From Gari tellinella (taxonomy: Eukaryota > Mollusca > Bivalvia > Cardiida > Psammobiidae), in NCBI GenBank assembly GCA_922989275.2, contig OV277871.1, forward strand, positions 61,153,848 through 61,217,847: a stretch of 64,000 nt of DNA, in the 5' to 3' direction. A model generated the notes under the pieces. It was not told where the DNA came from. It saw only the letters and a list, made by a program, of their open reading frames with translations, and ran no database searches. The translations under genes were made by a program, and so were the position numbers. Of this stretch, positions 1 through 12,900 are shown in pieces. How positions within the stretch are numbered: the first letter of the stretch is position 1; each line of letters starts with the position of its first letter.

Positions 1-3000
1 GTGTTCACAAGGGTTTCGGAACCTTCCATATGTTTTCTAATTGGATCCTGAACATTCCCGATGTGTATCAAAGGTTTCATGACCTTCCGAAAGTGTTCTC
101 AATGGTGCTGGTACAACCACGATGTGTTCACAATTGTAACGAAACATTCCCGAGGTATTACAAGGGTTTTGGGACCTACCCAATGTGTTCTGAATTGTCC
201 CGGGACATTACAAATGTGTTTGCATTGGTTTCTGCTTGTCTGGACATTCCAAATGTGCTCTTAATGTTTCCAGAACATTCCCGATTTCTTTACAGGGGTT
301 TCGGGACCTTTCAGATGTGTTCACAATGGTTTCGAAACATTCCTGATGTGTTTACACGTGTTTCGGGACATTCCAAATGTGTTCTCAATGATTCCCGATG
401 TGTAATAATTGTGTCGGAACCTTCCAAATATGTTCTTAACGTTTCTAGAACCTACCCGATGTATTAACAAGGGTTTCGGAACCTTCCAAATGTGTTCTGA
501 ATGGCTCCGCAACATTCCAGATGTGATACAGAGGTTTCGGGACTTACCAAATGTATGATCAATGGTTCAGAAAAATTACCGATGTGTGTGTGTGTGTTCT
601 GCTTGAGAGGTGGGTGTATTGTTTGTGTTGAGTTTCCTGCTTGAGTCTTTCGTACTTATTTCCAAATGAGTTCTCAATGGAATCGGAACAGTCCCGATGT
701 GTTACAGGGTTTCGGGACCTTCTTAATGTGTTCTCAATAGTTCCGGACCATTCCCGATGTGTAAACAAGGGTTTCGGGACATTCTAAATGTGTTCTAAAT
801 GGTTCCGGAACATTTACGATGTGTTACACGTGTTTCGGGACCTTCCGAATGTGTTGTCAATGGTTGCGAAACATTCCCGATTTATTTACCAAATTTTCGG
901 GAGATTCCAAATTTGTTTTTAATGGTTCCGGAACAAGTTGCAGAAATTCCCGATTTCTTACATCGGTTTTGGGACCTTCCAAATGTTTTCTGAATGGTTC
1001 CGGAACATTCCCGATTTATTTTAAAGGGTTTCAGAACCTCCGAAGGTGTTCTCAATGGTTCTGGAGTTTTCCCGATGTGTAACAATGATTTGAGATCATC
1101 CATATGTGTTCTCAATTGTTCCGGAACATTACTGGACCATCTGCTAATGGTTCTGTATCATTCCCTATGTGTTTGTAATGTGTTCGGGACCTTCCAAATG
1201 AGTTCTCAATGGTTCCGTGTTCGAATGTGTTGATGTGTTCGAATTTCGAGACCTTTCAAATGTGTTTCAGTTGTTTCGGAACCTTTCAGATGTTGCTACA
1301 AGGGTTTTGGTACCTTCTAAATGCGTTCTCGGTTTTACTAGAACATCTCTGACGTTTTGACAAGGATTCAGAAACATTCCAGATGTGATTACAAGGGTTG
1401 CGGGACCTTGCAAATGTGTTCTCAATGGTTCCGAAACATTCCTGATATCTTAAAAGATCTTCGGGACCTTACATACCTATGTGTTTTCAACTGTTCTGGA
1501 ACATTTCTGATGTGTAACAAGGGTATACGGAACTACCAAATGTGTTCTAAATGGTTCTGCAACACCTGATGTGTTTACTATGGGTTCAGGACCTTTTAAA
1601 TATGTTTATTATGGTTATGAAACATACCCGATGTGTAACAAAGGTTTCGGGACCTACCAATGTGTTATCAATTGTTCTGGAACAGTTTCTAATGTATTAG
1701 AAGGGTTTCGGGACCTTCCAAATGTGTTCTAAATGAAAACGAAACATTCCCGATGTGCCTCACGGGTTTCGGGACCTTCCAAATGTGTTCTCAATCGTTA
1801 TGAAACATTTTCGATGTGTTTATCAGGACTCCGGAACATTGCTGAAGAGTTTACAAAGGTTTCGGTGCCCTCCAAATGTGTTCTAAATTGTTCCGGAACA
1901 TTCCTGATGTGTAAAAGGTTTTGTGACCTTTCAAATGAGTAAGACGGGTTTCGGGACCTTCCAAATGTGTTCTAAAAGGAACATTCCCAATATTTTACTA
2001 GGGTTTCAGTACCTTCGGAATGTGTTTTCAATTGCTCTGAAACGTTCCCTAAAAATTACAAATATTTCGGGTTTTTCAATGGTTATGAAACATTCCCGAA
2101 TTTTACGGAACATTCCCGATGTGTAACAAGGATTTTGGTACCTTCCAAATGCGTTCTAAATGGATCCGGAACATTCCCAATTTATTAACAAGGGTTGAGG
2201 GAACTTCCGAATGTGTTATCAATGATTCCGAAATATTCCCGATGTATAACAAAGGAGAAGCCTTCCAAATGAGTTCTAAATGGTTCCGGAACAATTCTGA
2301 TGTGTTACAATCGTTTCGGGAACTTTCAAATGTGTTCTTAATGATTATAAAACATTCCCGATGTGTTTAAAAGGCCGATGTATTTACAACGGTTAAGGGA
2401 CCTTCCCAATGCGTTCTCAAGTGTTCCGGAACATTCCCGATGTGGTTACAATGGTTTCGAGTCATAGAAATGTGTTCTCAACGGTTCCGGAACATTCCCG
2501 ATGTGTTAGAAGGGTTTCACGACCTTCCAAATGTGTTCTCAAGGAACCGGAACATTCCCAATGTGTAACAGTGTTTCCTGAACTTTCAAATGTATTTTCA
2601 ATGGTTCCGGAACATTCCGATCTGTTAACAAGGGTTTCGGTACCAACCAAATGTGTTCTCAATGGTTACGAAGATTCCCAATGTGTTCCTTCCAAATGTG
2701 TTCTCAATGGCTCCAGAACATTCTCGATGTGTTTTCAAGGGTTTCTGAATCATGAAATGTGATCTTCATGTTTCCGAAACATTCCTGATGTATTTTCAAG
2801 GGTTTCGGGACATTACAAATTTGTTCTCAATGATTCGGGAACATTCCTGATGTGTTTACAATGGTTTCGGGACCCTCTAAATGTGTTTTTAAACGTTCCG
2901 AAACATTCCCGATAAGTTTACAGGGGTTTGGGGACCTTCCCGGTGTGTTAACAAGGGTTTTGTGCCTTTCACAATGCGTTCTCAATGGCCCAGGAACATT

Positions 3001-3385
3001 CTTTATTGTGTTGAACAAAGGTTTCGGGACCTTCATTATGTGTTCTTATTTGTTCCAGAACATTCCCGATGTATTAACAAAAGTTTGGCAACCTTCCAAA
3101 TGTAGTAGAAATGGTTGCGGAACATTCCCGATGTGTTTACAAGGGTTTCGGGAGTCTAAATGTGTACTCAATGATTCTAGAATTTTCCCAATGTTTTTAA
3201 AATGTTCTCTGGACCTTCCGATGTGAACATTCTGATGTGTTTACAATTGGTACGGGACCTTCCAAATGTTTTATCAATGGTTCTATAACATTATCATTGT
3301 GTTAACATGGGTTTCTGGACCCTCCAAATGCGTTCTCAATATATCCGGTACATTCCCGATGTGTTAACAAGGGTTTCGGGAGATC
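1..3385 (+). repeat. 61-bp satellite, block A
   Basis: Degenerate tandem array. The unit is about 61 bp and consists of two related halves: one starts TTCCGGAACATTCCCGATGT, the other TTTCGGGACCTTCCAAATGT, each about 30-31 bp and roughly three-quarters identical to each other. Units vary by single-base changes and small indels (ACAAGGG or TTTACAAGGG). The array is broken at 582-661 by a GT-rich fragment and ends abruptly at about 3385 inside a GGGTTTCGGG stretch. Open frames run through it only because the unit lacks stop codons; I do not regard them as genes. The left end lies outside the window. Confidence 0.95.
582..661 (+). repeat. R-segment fragment inside satellite
   Basis: Short (GT)n tract followed by a segment ending in TCTTTCGTACTTATTT. 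The same segment occurs at about 5466-5604, 23378-23512 and 34660-34792. Here it interrupts the satellite, which resumes directly after the TTATTT end. It is a truncated copy of the longer R-segment seen whole at 22857-23512. Confidence 0.7.
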
Positions 3386-4455
3386 ATAAGTATAATCATA
3401 GTTAAAAATATATTTTTATGCAATACTATGTTAAATAATAAAATTTAAAAGTTTTTGCATAGCTAGAGGATCCAGATCATAGATAGACCAGTAGCCCGAG
3501 ACATATCGGTATGGCACTAAATCTGACCTGGACCCACTTGCTGGAGCTATCACATATGTTTTTGAAGATAACACTGAGCATACTTGAGGATCAATATAAA
3601 GTTGTGTATATCCATTTTTTTTCCTACAGACCAGCAGCCCATACAAAAGTTTTGGATCCAACTACAAATCAGACCTGGATCCACATGAGATTATGGCTAA
3701 CTCAACATTTATAAATATGCCTCATAATAGCAGCCCAAAAAGTTATTTTATAGGGCAAGGGAGATAACCCAGTTTTCAAAGAGTATATAATGTTCTAAGA
3801 GTTACCTCCCTTCAGCTGTACAATATTTTACGAATCAATCTCTGAAACTGGCTGAAAAGTAAGGCCGCAAGATCATACATGCCCTTTCGGCCTATTTTCA
3901 ACCCGCTTCAAGTGTTTAAACTGTTTCCACATTAGTATAAGGCTTACATTTAGTAGCTATTACATAGTAGATATATATAGAAAAAACACAAAGCAAGAAT
4001 GTACAGGGATTGCAATACAATTACTGTAGCAAGGAAAATTGGCTGAAAGTGAAGCAGAGAGCGCTTTTGAGGCCAATTCATTCTGTTTCAGTGACAGACT
4101 GAGAAAAATATTATCAGTCAAACAGTATATAGATCTAAGTTAGTACTTTGACACTCTACGCTGGCCGAAAGCAAAGTAGAGTGCACCATAGGGTCCATAT
4201 CCCTTTGCTTTCTACCTGCCTCAAGTGGTTACATGTACTTGTATTCAAACTAAAACGGGTGAAAATACAGTAACTGTTTCACAGTATACTACAATCAGGT
4301 AAAGGATTAACAGGACAAAAGCATGCAGATACAGAACTTAAAAAACAACAAAAGCAAAATGATAAAAACATAAAGCAAAATAATAAAGCAAAATAATAAA
4401 GCCATATAGTATTTTATCTGGCAGACAAAAAGCAGCAACGAACTGAAAAAACACA
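3386..4455. other. Probable LINE 3' flank with small hairpins
   Basis: No gene is seen. The stretch lies between the satellite edge and the stop codon of the minus-strand LINE at 4456, so part of it is probably that LINE's 3' untranslated region. It contains an imperfect direct repeat (about 3450-3540 and 3640-3690, sharing a GACCTGGAYCCAC motif). It also contains two imperfect palindromes (3848-3912 and 4160-4216) of the GGCTGAAAG...CTGCTTTAAG hairpin family that recurs at 31.6 and 37.9 kb. Positions 4340-4440 are A-rich. Confidence 0.5.
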
Positions 4456-5465
4456 CTAATGACACATAGAACATTTACATTTGAAACCACTCCAGGTATG
4501 AATCAGCCATTTGAACACTCCATATTCTGTGGTAGTTCTTATTCCGTTGGGAAGGCTGTTCCATACCTGGGTGGCCTCATATCTGAAACTTTTCTTACCA
4601 TATTTTACTGTGTTAAATCTTGGAACATCAAGCATATTTTTCCACCTGTAAGAGTAATGATTTGATCTAACAGAAACTAATTCTTGTATATAAACTGGTG
4701 ATAAGTTATGGAGACTTTTGAAGACTTCTATGGCCATCTGCCTTAATCTGCTGAGGTGTAAAGATGGCATGCCAACCCTGCTAAGTAGATCAGTGTAACT
4801 TGAGGTAAAATCATCAAATACAAATCTAAGAGCCCTGTACTGTAGTTTTTCCAGCTTTTCAGTATTTGTTTGATTACAAAAATGCCACACCATGGGACAG
4901 TAGTTAAAATTTGATCTTATAAAACATTTATAAATAAGAAGTCTGGTGTTCTGGTCTAGATATTTATATAATCTGGCTAGAACATTTACCTGTCTAGCAG
5001 CCTTTTTACATACATTAGAGACATGCTGATCAAAGTTTAAAAGAGAGTCTAATTCTATACCTAATAAAGTGACAGAGGGTTCACATGATATTTCTATATT
5101 GTTCAATCTAAAGGAATTTAAGTTTTCAGAGGTGTTTTTTCCAATACATATTGCCTGAAACTTATCAGGGTTGGCCTGCATGCAGTTATTGTCAAACCAG
5201 GTGAGCATCACAGCGTTTTCATTTTCCAGAGTTTCTTTAAGTTTACCTAGATCCTTGTGCCAAAAAGTAAGTGTATTGTCATCAGCATAGTTGTAAATCT
5301 GTGACTCTTTAATAAATAAGAATATATCATTTATAAAAATGTTAAAAATTAGCGGACCGAGAATTGATCCTTGAGGGACTCCCTTCGAGATCTGCATCCA
5401 CTGACTGTGGCACTCACCTAGTTTGACACGTTGCTTTCTGTCCGTCAGATAATCGAATGGGAATG
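4456..5465 (-). pseudogene. 5'-truncated LINE reverse transcriptase (Jockey superfamily)
   Basis: The open part, 4456-5397, gives 313 codons, and the same frame runs upstream to about 5465 through a YLTDRKQRVKLG segment that is typical just before the RT palm. Motifs seen in order are GVPQGSILGPLIF (RT motif B region), NYADDNTLTF (catalytic YADD, motif C) and the C-terminal region characteristic of Jockey/CR1/L2-like non-LTR elements, ending at a stop. The endonuclease and N-terminal RT are missing, as expected for 5' truncation during target-primed reverse transcription. The break falls against the GT-rich R-segment. There are no internal stops in what remains, so the copy is young or only mildly decayed, but it cannot encode a full element. 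Confidence 0.88.
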
Positions 5466-5604
5466 GGAATGGTATTGCGTGTGTGTGTGTGTGTGGTTTT
5501 GTGTGTGTGTGTGTGTGTTTGTTATGGTATGGCTGTGTGTGTGTTCTGCTTTAGAGATGGGTGTATTGTTTGTGTTGCGTTTCCTGTTTGGGTCTTCTTT
5601 CGTA
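5466..5604 (+). repeat. R-segment fragment with (GT)n
   Basis: GT microsatellite followed by the conserved tract ending TTTCGTATTTATTTG at about 5603, where the satellite begins at once. It matches 23378-23512 and 34660-34792. The LINE's truncated 5' end abuts its left side. Confidence 0.75.
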
Positions 5605-8600
5605 TTTATTTGGGGACCTTCCAAATGTGTTCTCAATACCGTAGGTCCGGAATATTCCCGATGTGTTACAAGGGTTTCGGGACCTTCAACCATGTTTTCT
5701 CAATGGTTTCGAAACATTCTCAATTCCTTTAAAAGGGTTTCGGGACCTCCAAATGTGTTCTCAATGGTCCTTGAACATTCCCGATGTGTAACAAAGGTTT
5801 AAGGATCTTCCAAATGTGTTCTCAATGGTTCCGGAACATTTTCGATGTGTTGCATTGTTTCGGGACCTTCCGGAATATGTCCGATATATAAAAGGGTTTC
5901 GGGACCTTCCAAATGTGTTCTCAATGGTTCTGGAACAATCCAGATGTTGGTACAAGAGTTCCGGAACATTTCCGCTATGTCTTCAAGAGATGCTGGACCA
6001 TTCAAATGTGTTCTCAATGGATCCGGGATATTCCCGATGTGTTACAAGGGTTTCGGGACCTTCTAAATGTGTTTTCAATGATTATGAAATATACCCGATA
6101 TTTTTGCAAGGATTCCGGAACATTCCCGATGTGTTTTCAATTGTTTCGGGACTTTCCAAGTGCGTTCTTAATGGTTCCAGAACATTCCCGATATGCGATA
6201 AGGGTTTTGGGACATTTCAAATGTGATTTCAATGGCTCCAGAGATTCCCGATGTAATTACAAGAGTTTCGGGACATTCTCGATGTTTTTACAAAGGTTTC
6301 GGGACCACCCAAATGTGTTATCATAGGTTGCGGAACATCCCCGTTCTGTTACAAAGGTTTCGGGATATTCCCAATATATTCTTAATTGTTCCGGAATATT
6401 CCTGATTTATTTATTAGAGTTTCGGGAACTTCCAAATGTTTTTTCAATGGTTCCGGAACATTCTCGGTGTGTTTGCAAAGGGGTTTGGGACCTTCGAAAG
6501 ATGTTCTGAATTGCTCCGGAACCTTCCCGATGTGTCTACAAGGGTTTCGGTACCTTCAAATGTGTTCTTAATAGTTCTAGAACATTCCCGACGTTTTTAC
6601 AAGGGTTTTGGACCTTCCGAGGTTCTAAATGATTCCGGAATATTCCAATGTGTTACAAGGGTTTCGGGGCCCTCCAAATGTGTTTTCAATGGATATGAAT
6701 CATCCTGATGTGTTTACAAGGATTCCGGAACATTACCGATGTGTTTACAAAAGTTTCTGGACCATACAAACGTGTTCTCAATGGAACCGGGACCTTCCCG
6801 ATGTGTCTACAATGGTTTCGATACCTTCAAAATGTGTTCTCAATAGTTCTAGAACATTCCTGTTGTTTTTACAAGGGTTTCTGAACCTTCTCAGTGTGTT
6901 CTCAATGATTCCGGAATATGTCCGATTTGTTACAAGGGTTTCGGTAACGATGGTTTCGGGACATTTCAAATGTGTTCTAAATTGCTCTTGAACATTCCTG
7001 ATGTGTTTACAAGGGTTTCGGAATCTTTCAAATGTGTTCTGAATGGCTCCGCAACATTCCCGATGTGTTTCAAGTGTTCCGGCATCTTCCGAATGTGTTC
7101 TCAATGGTTTCGGAACATTCCCGATGTGTTTACAAGTGTTTCGGGAACTTCCAAATGTGAACTTAATGATTCCGGAACATTACCGATGTATTACAATGGT
7201 TTCGAGACCTTCCAAATGTGTTCTCAATGTGTTCTCAAAGGTTCCGGAACGTTCCCAATGAGTAAACAAGTGTTTCGGAACCTTCCAAATGTGTTCTGAA
7301 TGGCTCCGCAACATTCCTGATGTGTTACAAAAGTTTCGGGACCTTCCAAATGTGTTCTCAATGTGTTCTCGATGATTCCGGAACATTCCAGATGTGTAAA
7401 CAAGGGTTTCGGAACCTTCCAAATGTGTTCTGAATGGCTCTACAACATTTATGATGTGATACAGGGGTTTCGGGACCTTCCAAATGTATGATCAATGGTT
7501 CCGGAAAATTACCGATGTGTTTCAAGTGATTCGGAATCTTCCAAATGTGTTCTAAATAGTTCCAGAACATTCTCGATGTGTTCTCAAGGGTTTCGGGACC
7601 TTCCAAATAAGTTTTCTCAATGTTTCCAGATCATTTCCGAATATGTTTACATTGGTTTTGGGACCTTCTTAATGTGTTTTCAATGGTTCCGGAACCTACC
7701 CGATGTGTTGACAAGGGTTTAGGAACCATCCGAGTGTAAACTCAATAGTTTTAGATTATTCCTGATTGTTTACAAGGGTTTCGGGACCTTCCAAAAATGT
7801 TCTCAATGTTTCCGGAATATTCCCGATTTGTTAACAAGTGTTTTGGGACCTTCCAAATGTATGATCAATGATTCCGGAACATTCCCGTTGTGTTTCAATG
7901 GCTTCAGGACCTTCCAAATGTGTTCTCCATGTTTCTAGAACCTTCCCGATGTGTTAACAAGGGTTTCAGAAACTTCAAAATGTGTCCGTAATGGTTTGGG
8001 AATTTTCTTATATGTTAACAAGGGTGTCGGGACCTTCCTAATGTGTTCTAAATGGTCCCGGAACATTAAGGTTGTGTTTATAGGAGGTTTGGAACCTTTC
8101 AAATGTGTTCTGATTTGCTCCGCAACATTCCCGATGTGTAGCAGGGGTTTCGGGCCCTTCCAAATGTATGATCAATGGTTCCGGAAAATTACCGTAGTGT
8201 TTCAAATGATTCGGAACCTTTCAAGTGTGTTCTGAATGGCTCCGCAATATTCCCGATGTGTTTTAAGTGTTCCGGGACCTTCCGAATGTGTTCTCAATGG
8301 TTTCGGAACATTCTCGATGTGGTCACAAGGGTTTCTGAACCTTCCAAAAGTATTATCAATGGTTCAGGAACATTCCCGATTTGATTACAAGAGTTTCCTG
8401 AACTTCCAAATGTGTTCTCAGTGGTTCCAGAAAATTCTCGATGTGTTGACAAGAGTTTCGTAACGTTCCGAATGTGTTCTCAATAATTCCGTAATATTCC
8501 TGATGTTTTACAAGGGTTTCGGGAGCTTTTAAATATGTTCGTAATGTTTTCGGAACATTCCCGATATGTTTACAAGTGTTTCGGGACCTTCCAAATGTGT

Positions 8601-9173
8601 TCTCAATGATTCCGGAACATTACCTATGTGTAACAATGGTTTCGGGACCTTCCAAATTTTGTTCTTTATGGTTCTAGAACCTTCCCGATGTGTTAACAAG
8701 GGTTTCGAAACCTTCCAAATGTGTCCTGAATGGCTCCGCAACATTCCCGATGTGTAAACAGGGGTTTCGGGACATTCCAAATGTATGATCAACGGTTCCG
8801 GAAAATTACCGATGTGTTTCAAGGGATTCGGGCCCTTCCAAATGTGTTCTCAATGGTTCCGGAACATTTCTGATGTGTTTCAAGTGTTTCGGGACCTTCC
8901 GAACATGTTCTCAAGGGTTTCGGAACAATCTCGATGTGTTCACAAGGGTTTCGGAACCTTCCAAATGTGTTCTCAATAGTTCAGGAACATTTCCGATTTG
9001 ATTTCAAGAGTTTCCTGACCTTCCAAATGTGTTCTCAATGATTCTGGAACATTCTCGATGGGTTGACAAGAGTTTCGGAACGGTCCGAATGTGTCCTCAA
9101 TGGTTCCAGAATATTCCCGATGTTTTACAAGGATTTCGGGACCGCCCAAATGTGTTCTCAAATGCTCCGGAAC
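5604..9173 (+). repeat. 61-bp satellite, block B (left part)
   Basis: Same dimeric 61-bp satellite in the same orientation as block A. It is split by a transposon at 9174: the sequence ends ...CTCCGGAAC here and resumes AACATCCTCGATGTG at 16131, which together make an ordinary satellite unit. Confidence 0.95.
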
Positions 9174-9185
9174 TAGCTAAGGGAA

Positions 9186-9735
9186 TTAGCATAATAATCT
9201 TGCAAATTTGTAAGCAAGCATGAAATTTGGCATGAACACTCAGTTGGATGTTCACTTTTGAAAAAACCCGTTAGCCACTCGAAAATTCAAGATGGCGTCC
9301 ACTTTCAAGATGGCCGCCCTTTCCGGTATCAATTCATACGCCCAAGTCGGGTATATCTTGCACAATTATGCATAAAGATCTTGCAAGTCCCTAAATAAGC
9401 TTTAAATTTGGCATAAACACACAGTATGATATGCTCTTATGATAAAAATCGTTAGCCACTAAAAAATAAAGATGGCGCACATTTTTAAGATGGCCGCCGT
9501 TTCCAGTTTCAATTTATACGCCCAAGTTTGGTAAATCTAACACAACTATACATTAAGGGCTTGAAAATCTTTAAGTAAGCATGCCATTTAGTATACACAC
9601 TCAGTTGGCTTTGCACTTTTGAAAAAACCCGTTAGCCACTCAGAAATTCAAGATGGCGTCCATTTTCAAGATGGCCGCAGTTTCAACTTTGAGTTCATTT
9701 TTCCAGGTTTGGTACATTTCAAACAACTATCACTT
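9186..9735 (+). repeat. Left subterminal repeats, three units of ~180 bp
   Basis: Three degenerate copies follow the left TIR. Each carries a CTTGCAA-like start, a GTTAGCCACT motif, and paired motifs of the type AAGATGGCGTCC and AAGATGGCCGCC (9286, about 9468, 9646). The first copy overlaps the TIR, so the TIR itself looks like one unit of this array. Two further ATGGCC motifs lie at about 9815-9845. These may be transposase or host-factor binding sites; that is inference. Confidence 0.8.
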
Positions 9736-9981
9736 GAATAAATATTTGATACAATTGATGCTAATACAGCATAGAAATATTTGTTTGACACATCCTATGT
9801 GTAAGAACATCCAAAATGGCCGATCAATTTTCAAAATGGCCGCCATTATCAAATTCAAGTAGCAATTTGGTCACCAAGTGAATCCAACTTGATTTGTCTC
9901 CTTAACAAGGATTAATAACTCAAATGTTCAGCCTTTGAAAGCATGTCTTCATTTACATTATCTCATTTATATAAACGCATA

Positions 9982-12900
9982 TTAGTTATCACACATGCAG
10001 CTGCACAAATCGGTACATGCAAGGCCAAACCTGTAACATTTGCAGCGACCGGAGCAGTCTGTTTTGCAGCCACACTTCGTTAACTCTTTGCAACTTTCAG
10101 CAATGGGGTCCAGCTTAGTCCAGAACACTTGCCATAAATTGTTCTCCTTTCTCCAACCCCATTCTGCAGGATCTGCCATTGCCATGATACACTCTAAACT
10201 TTGACCCCAAATGCAGCCTGCCTGGTATGCTGCTCGTTTGATGTGCTGGCAAAGGGCTTCTCTCGTTGGAGGAATTGCGTCATATTGTCTTTGTTTTCGA
10301 GCAAACATGTCAAGTCTTGCCACATGAATATCAACTGCTGAACTGGATCTGTCATACATGGCTATGACAAATCTTTCTAAAGCCTCACTGTCTCCAGGTG
10401 TAATAACTAGCGGGTATTCACTCAATTTTGAGAAAACGTCACCAATTTCTGTGAGCACATTCCACGTTTGCCATGCAGCTTTTTTACCTTTCCCACGGAA
10501 CGCTGACACAGTGTCACATCCGGTGAATGCGTGAAAGAAAGCGATGCCGTTTGTTTTGTTCCCTATTGAATTGGCAATGCCTTGAATAGGGATCCATCTC
10601 ACGCTTGCCCCTTGACCGTATTCAATCCAAAGGTTCTCCAAGCCTAGATCACTAAGAGCTGAATATGTACTCACAGCAATCACTAGTACATTAGTGTCAC
10701 TAGCCTTCAGAATGATGTTCTTATGACCTTGGTTTACAGCGTGCCTTACATGCACAAACATCCTTGTGTCTGCTTCCTCATGATTGCAAGGAACTAGTCC
10801 TTCTGGAAGGCTGTCTTGGTTGCATACTGCGCTGTCCTCTTTTGAGACAATCACAACGTTTTGGAGACAAGACTCCGTGATCTTATCTGCTAGAAACTTA
10901 AACAAGTCAGTTTTGTTGTCATTGTCCCTCAAAAAACTGCGCCAGTTTTGAGGGAGTTTACCCTTTTGTGTTACCCTACGTCTATTTCCTTGTCCTCTCT
11001 TCAGTCTAGCTTCCGCCTTCAGACTATCTGGCTTATACACATCGAATACTATGTCTGTTCTGTTATAATGGGAGGCATAACGCTGAACCTTTGGTATCAC
11101 TTCAAGTACAGCGTAATCCTCAAAGGTCTTGGACAGCCTAGGAAGCAACGCATTCACCATCGCCGAACCATCAATGATGATGGCAGTAGCATTTGGTGAA
11201 GTTTCAGAGTTGATAGCGTTGGCTTCGAGAAGTGTCGTGAGTGTCGACTTCTGACAACCATACAGGGATCCATTGTCACTGAGAGCAGCAGGAAAAGACT
11301 GGTTTTCATGCTTGAAAAAGTCTAAGAGGTCACATTCTCTTGATTGACATGATATAAAGAGTTTTGAAAACAGACGACAATCATCTTTCAAAACTCTCTG
11401 CTTAACCTCTCTCGAAGCAGGCAATGCTTTCTGCTCAAAGAAGTTGAGCTTGGACTTCTTTATTGGAGCATAGAATGAACTTGTGTCATCTGTTTCCAAT
11501 TCATTCATGAACTTTGTAAATCTCTCCATGCCATTTTGAACATGTTTCGAGAGCATTTCGATTGCGCAGGCAGAGGCTATCACCTTTGTGTCCAAAGAGA
11601 GTAAGTCTTTGCTCTCTTCCTGAAAAGGATTACCCATTTCCTTGACTGCATTGTACATGTTCCCTACTTGTTCGATGAATGTGATCTGTGTTTTCGTCGT
11701 TTGCTCTTTGTGCCTAACACTTTCTTTGATGTCTTTGTCGTCAAAGAGTGCATCATACTCTGAGGCAAGGCGTGAAACCTCAGGCCCAGCAACCATCCAC
11801 CTTCTAAGAGCAGATGGGTCTTCTGTTACACCAACAGCACCACCGTCTCCTTTGATTACTGCATTGGCTTGTTCATGCGCCTGGTCGATTGCCATTGCAG
11901 TAAACGGCCGTTTTGATCTAAACACGACAAATTTTCCCGCATGAAATTCTCGAGACAGCTCTGGATGTTGTACATCTAACCGAAGCATGTCCCTGAGATG
12001 TATGGGTAGCCAGCGTGCATAATTAGTGTTGTTGTTGGCAAAGAAGTAGGGTATCAGTGCGGACAAGGCTTGAGTGTACAGATGGAAGTTTGTCTCGCGT
12101 AAAGATCTGATGAATGACAGAATAGTTAACTCCATTGTCAGCACGACATGCCAATAATTGAACTGTGGACTTTCTTGGACTCGCTTGTCACACCATTGTT
12201 CTAAACTAAGATTTTCTGACTCATCGTCAGTCTCGGTGCAGTACATATTATATGCATATTTTAGGAGCTTGTATAATGCGCAAGCTGTAACCTGGTGCGC
12301 TTTTCTGGTTTTTGTCACACTTGACACAGATAGGAATGATTCTGCAGTTCCTGAAGAAGCAATGTCAGCTTCTGTGAGGGCGTCCGTCCACCCGCTTCCT
12401 TTCAGAAACGTTCCAATAGATTTAAGTGCTGCCATTTCAATGTGTAGTCCCCCAAACATCATGACAATCTTGTCCTCGCCGTACTTTTCAGGCCATCGCC
12501 ACTGAATTTGCTTTGCCAAGGCATACAGTGGTTGATCTGCAGTAAGAACAACGACCTGATCTGGATTCAGGTATGCAATAGTGTCCTTCACCTTGTCCAT
12601 GACATGTCTTATGGTAGCCACAGATTGAGCGGATTCGCGAAGCAATGGAAGCAGAGAGGCAATTGTGATTTCAAACGCGAGACCTCTCTCTTTTGATGCA
12701 TGATGCGCAGACCAGGTAATATTCGCAGGTTCATCCAGTGTTTCAGCAAGAAAAACCTCCTCGAGCCACTCAAATTCACAATGTAGTTCAAGTTTTGAGT
12801 TTTGAATGGTTTGATTAAAACGATTTTCTGATTTTGGAGGAGATATCTTTCCCACAAGAACTGCAGGGGCGACATTTGTAAATGAATCTGGGAGTTCTGG

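Noticed and set aside
5604..9173. CRISPR-like regular repeats
   Set aside because: There are no constant repeats with unique spacers; the whole 61-bp unit repeats in tandem, in a eukaryotic context.
30..9223. Many open frames of 60-210 codons with FQMCSQWFRNIPDV-like repeats
   Set aside because: They run through a satellite whose unit has no stop codon in any plus frame. The same peptides appear in all phases, there is no start or splice context, and copies are degenerate.
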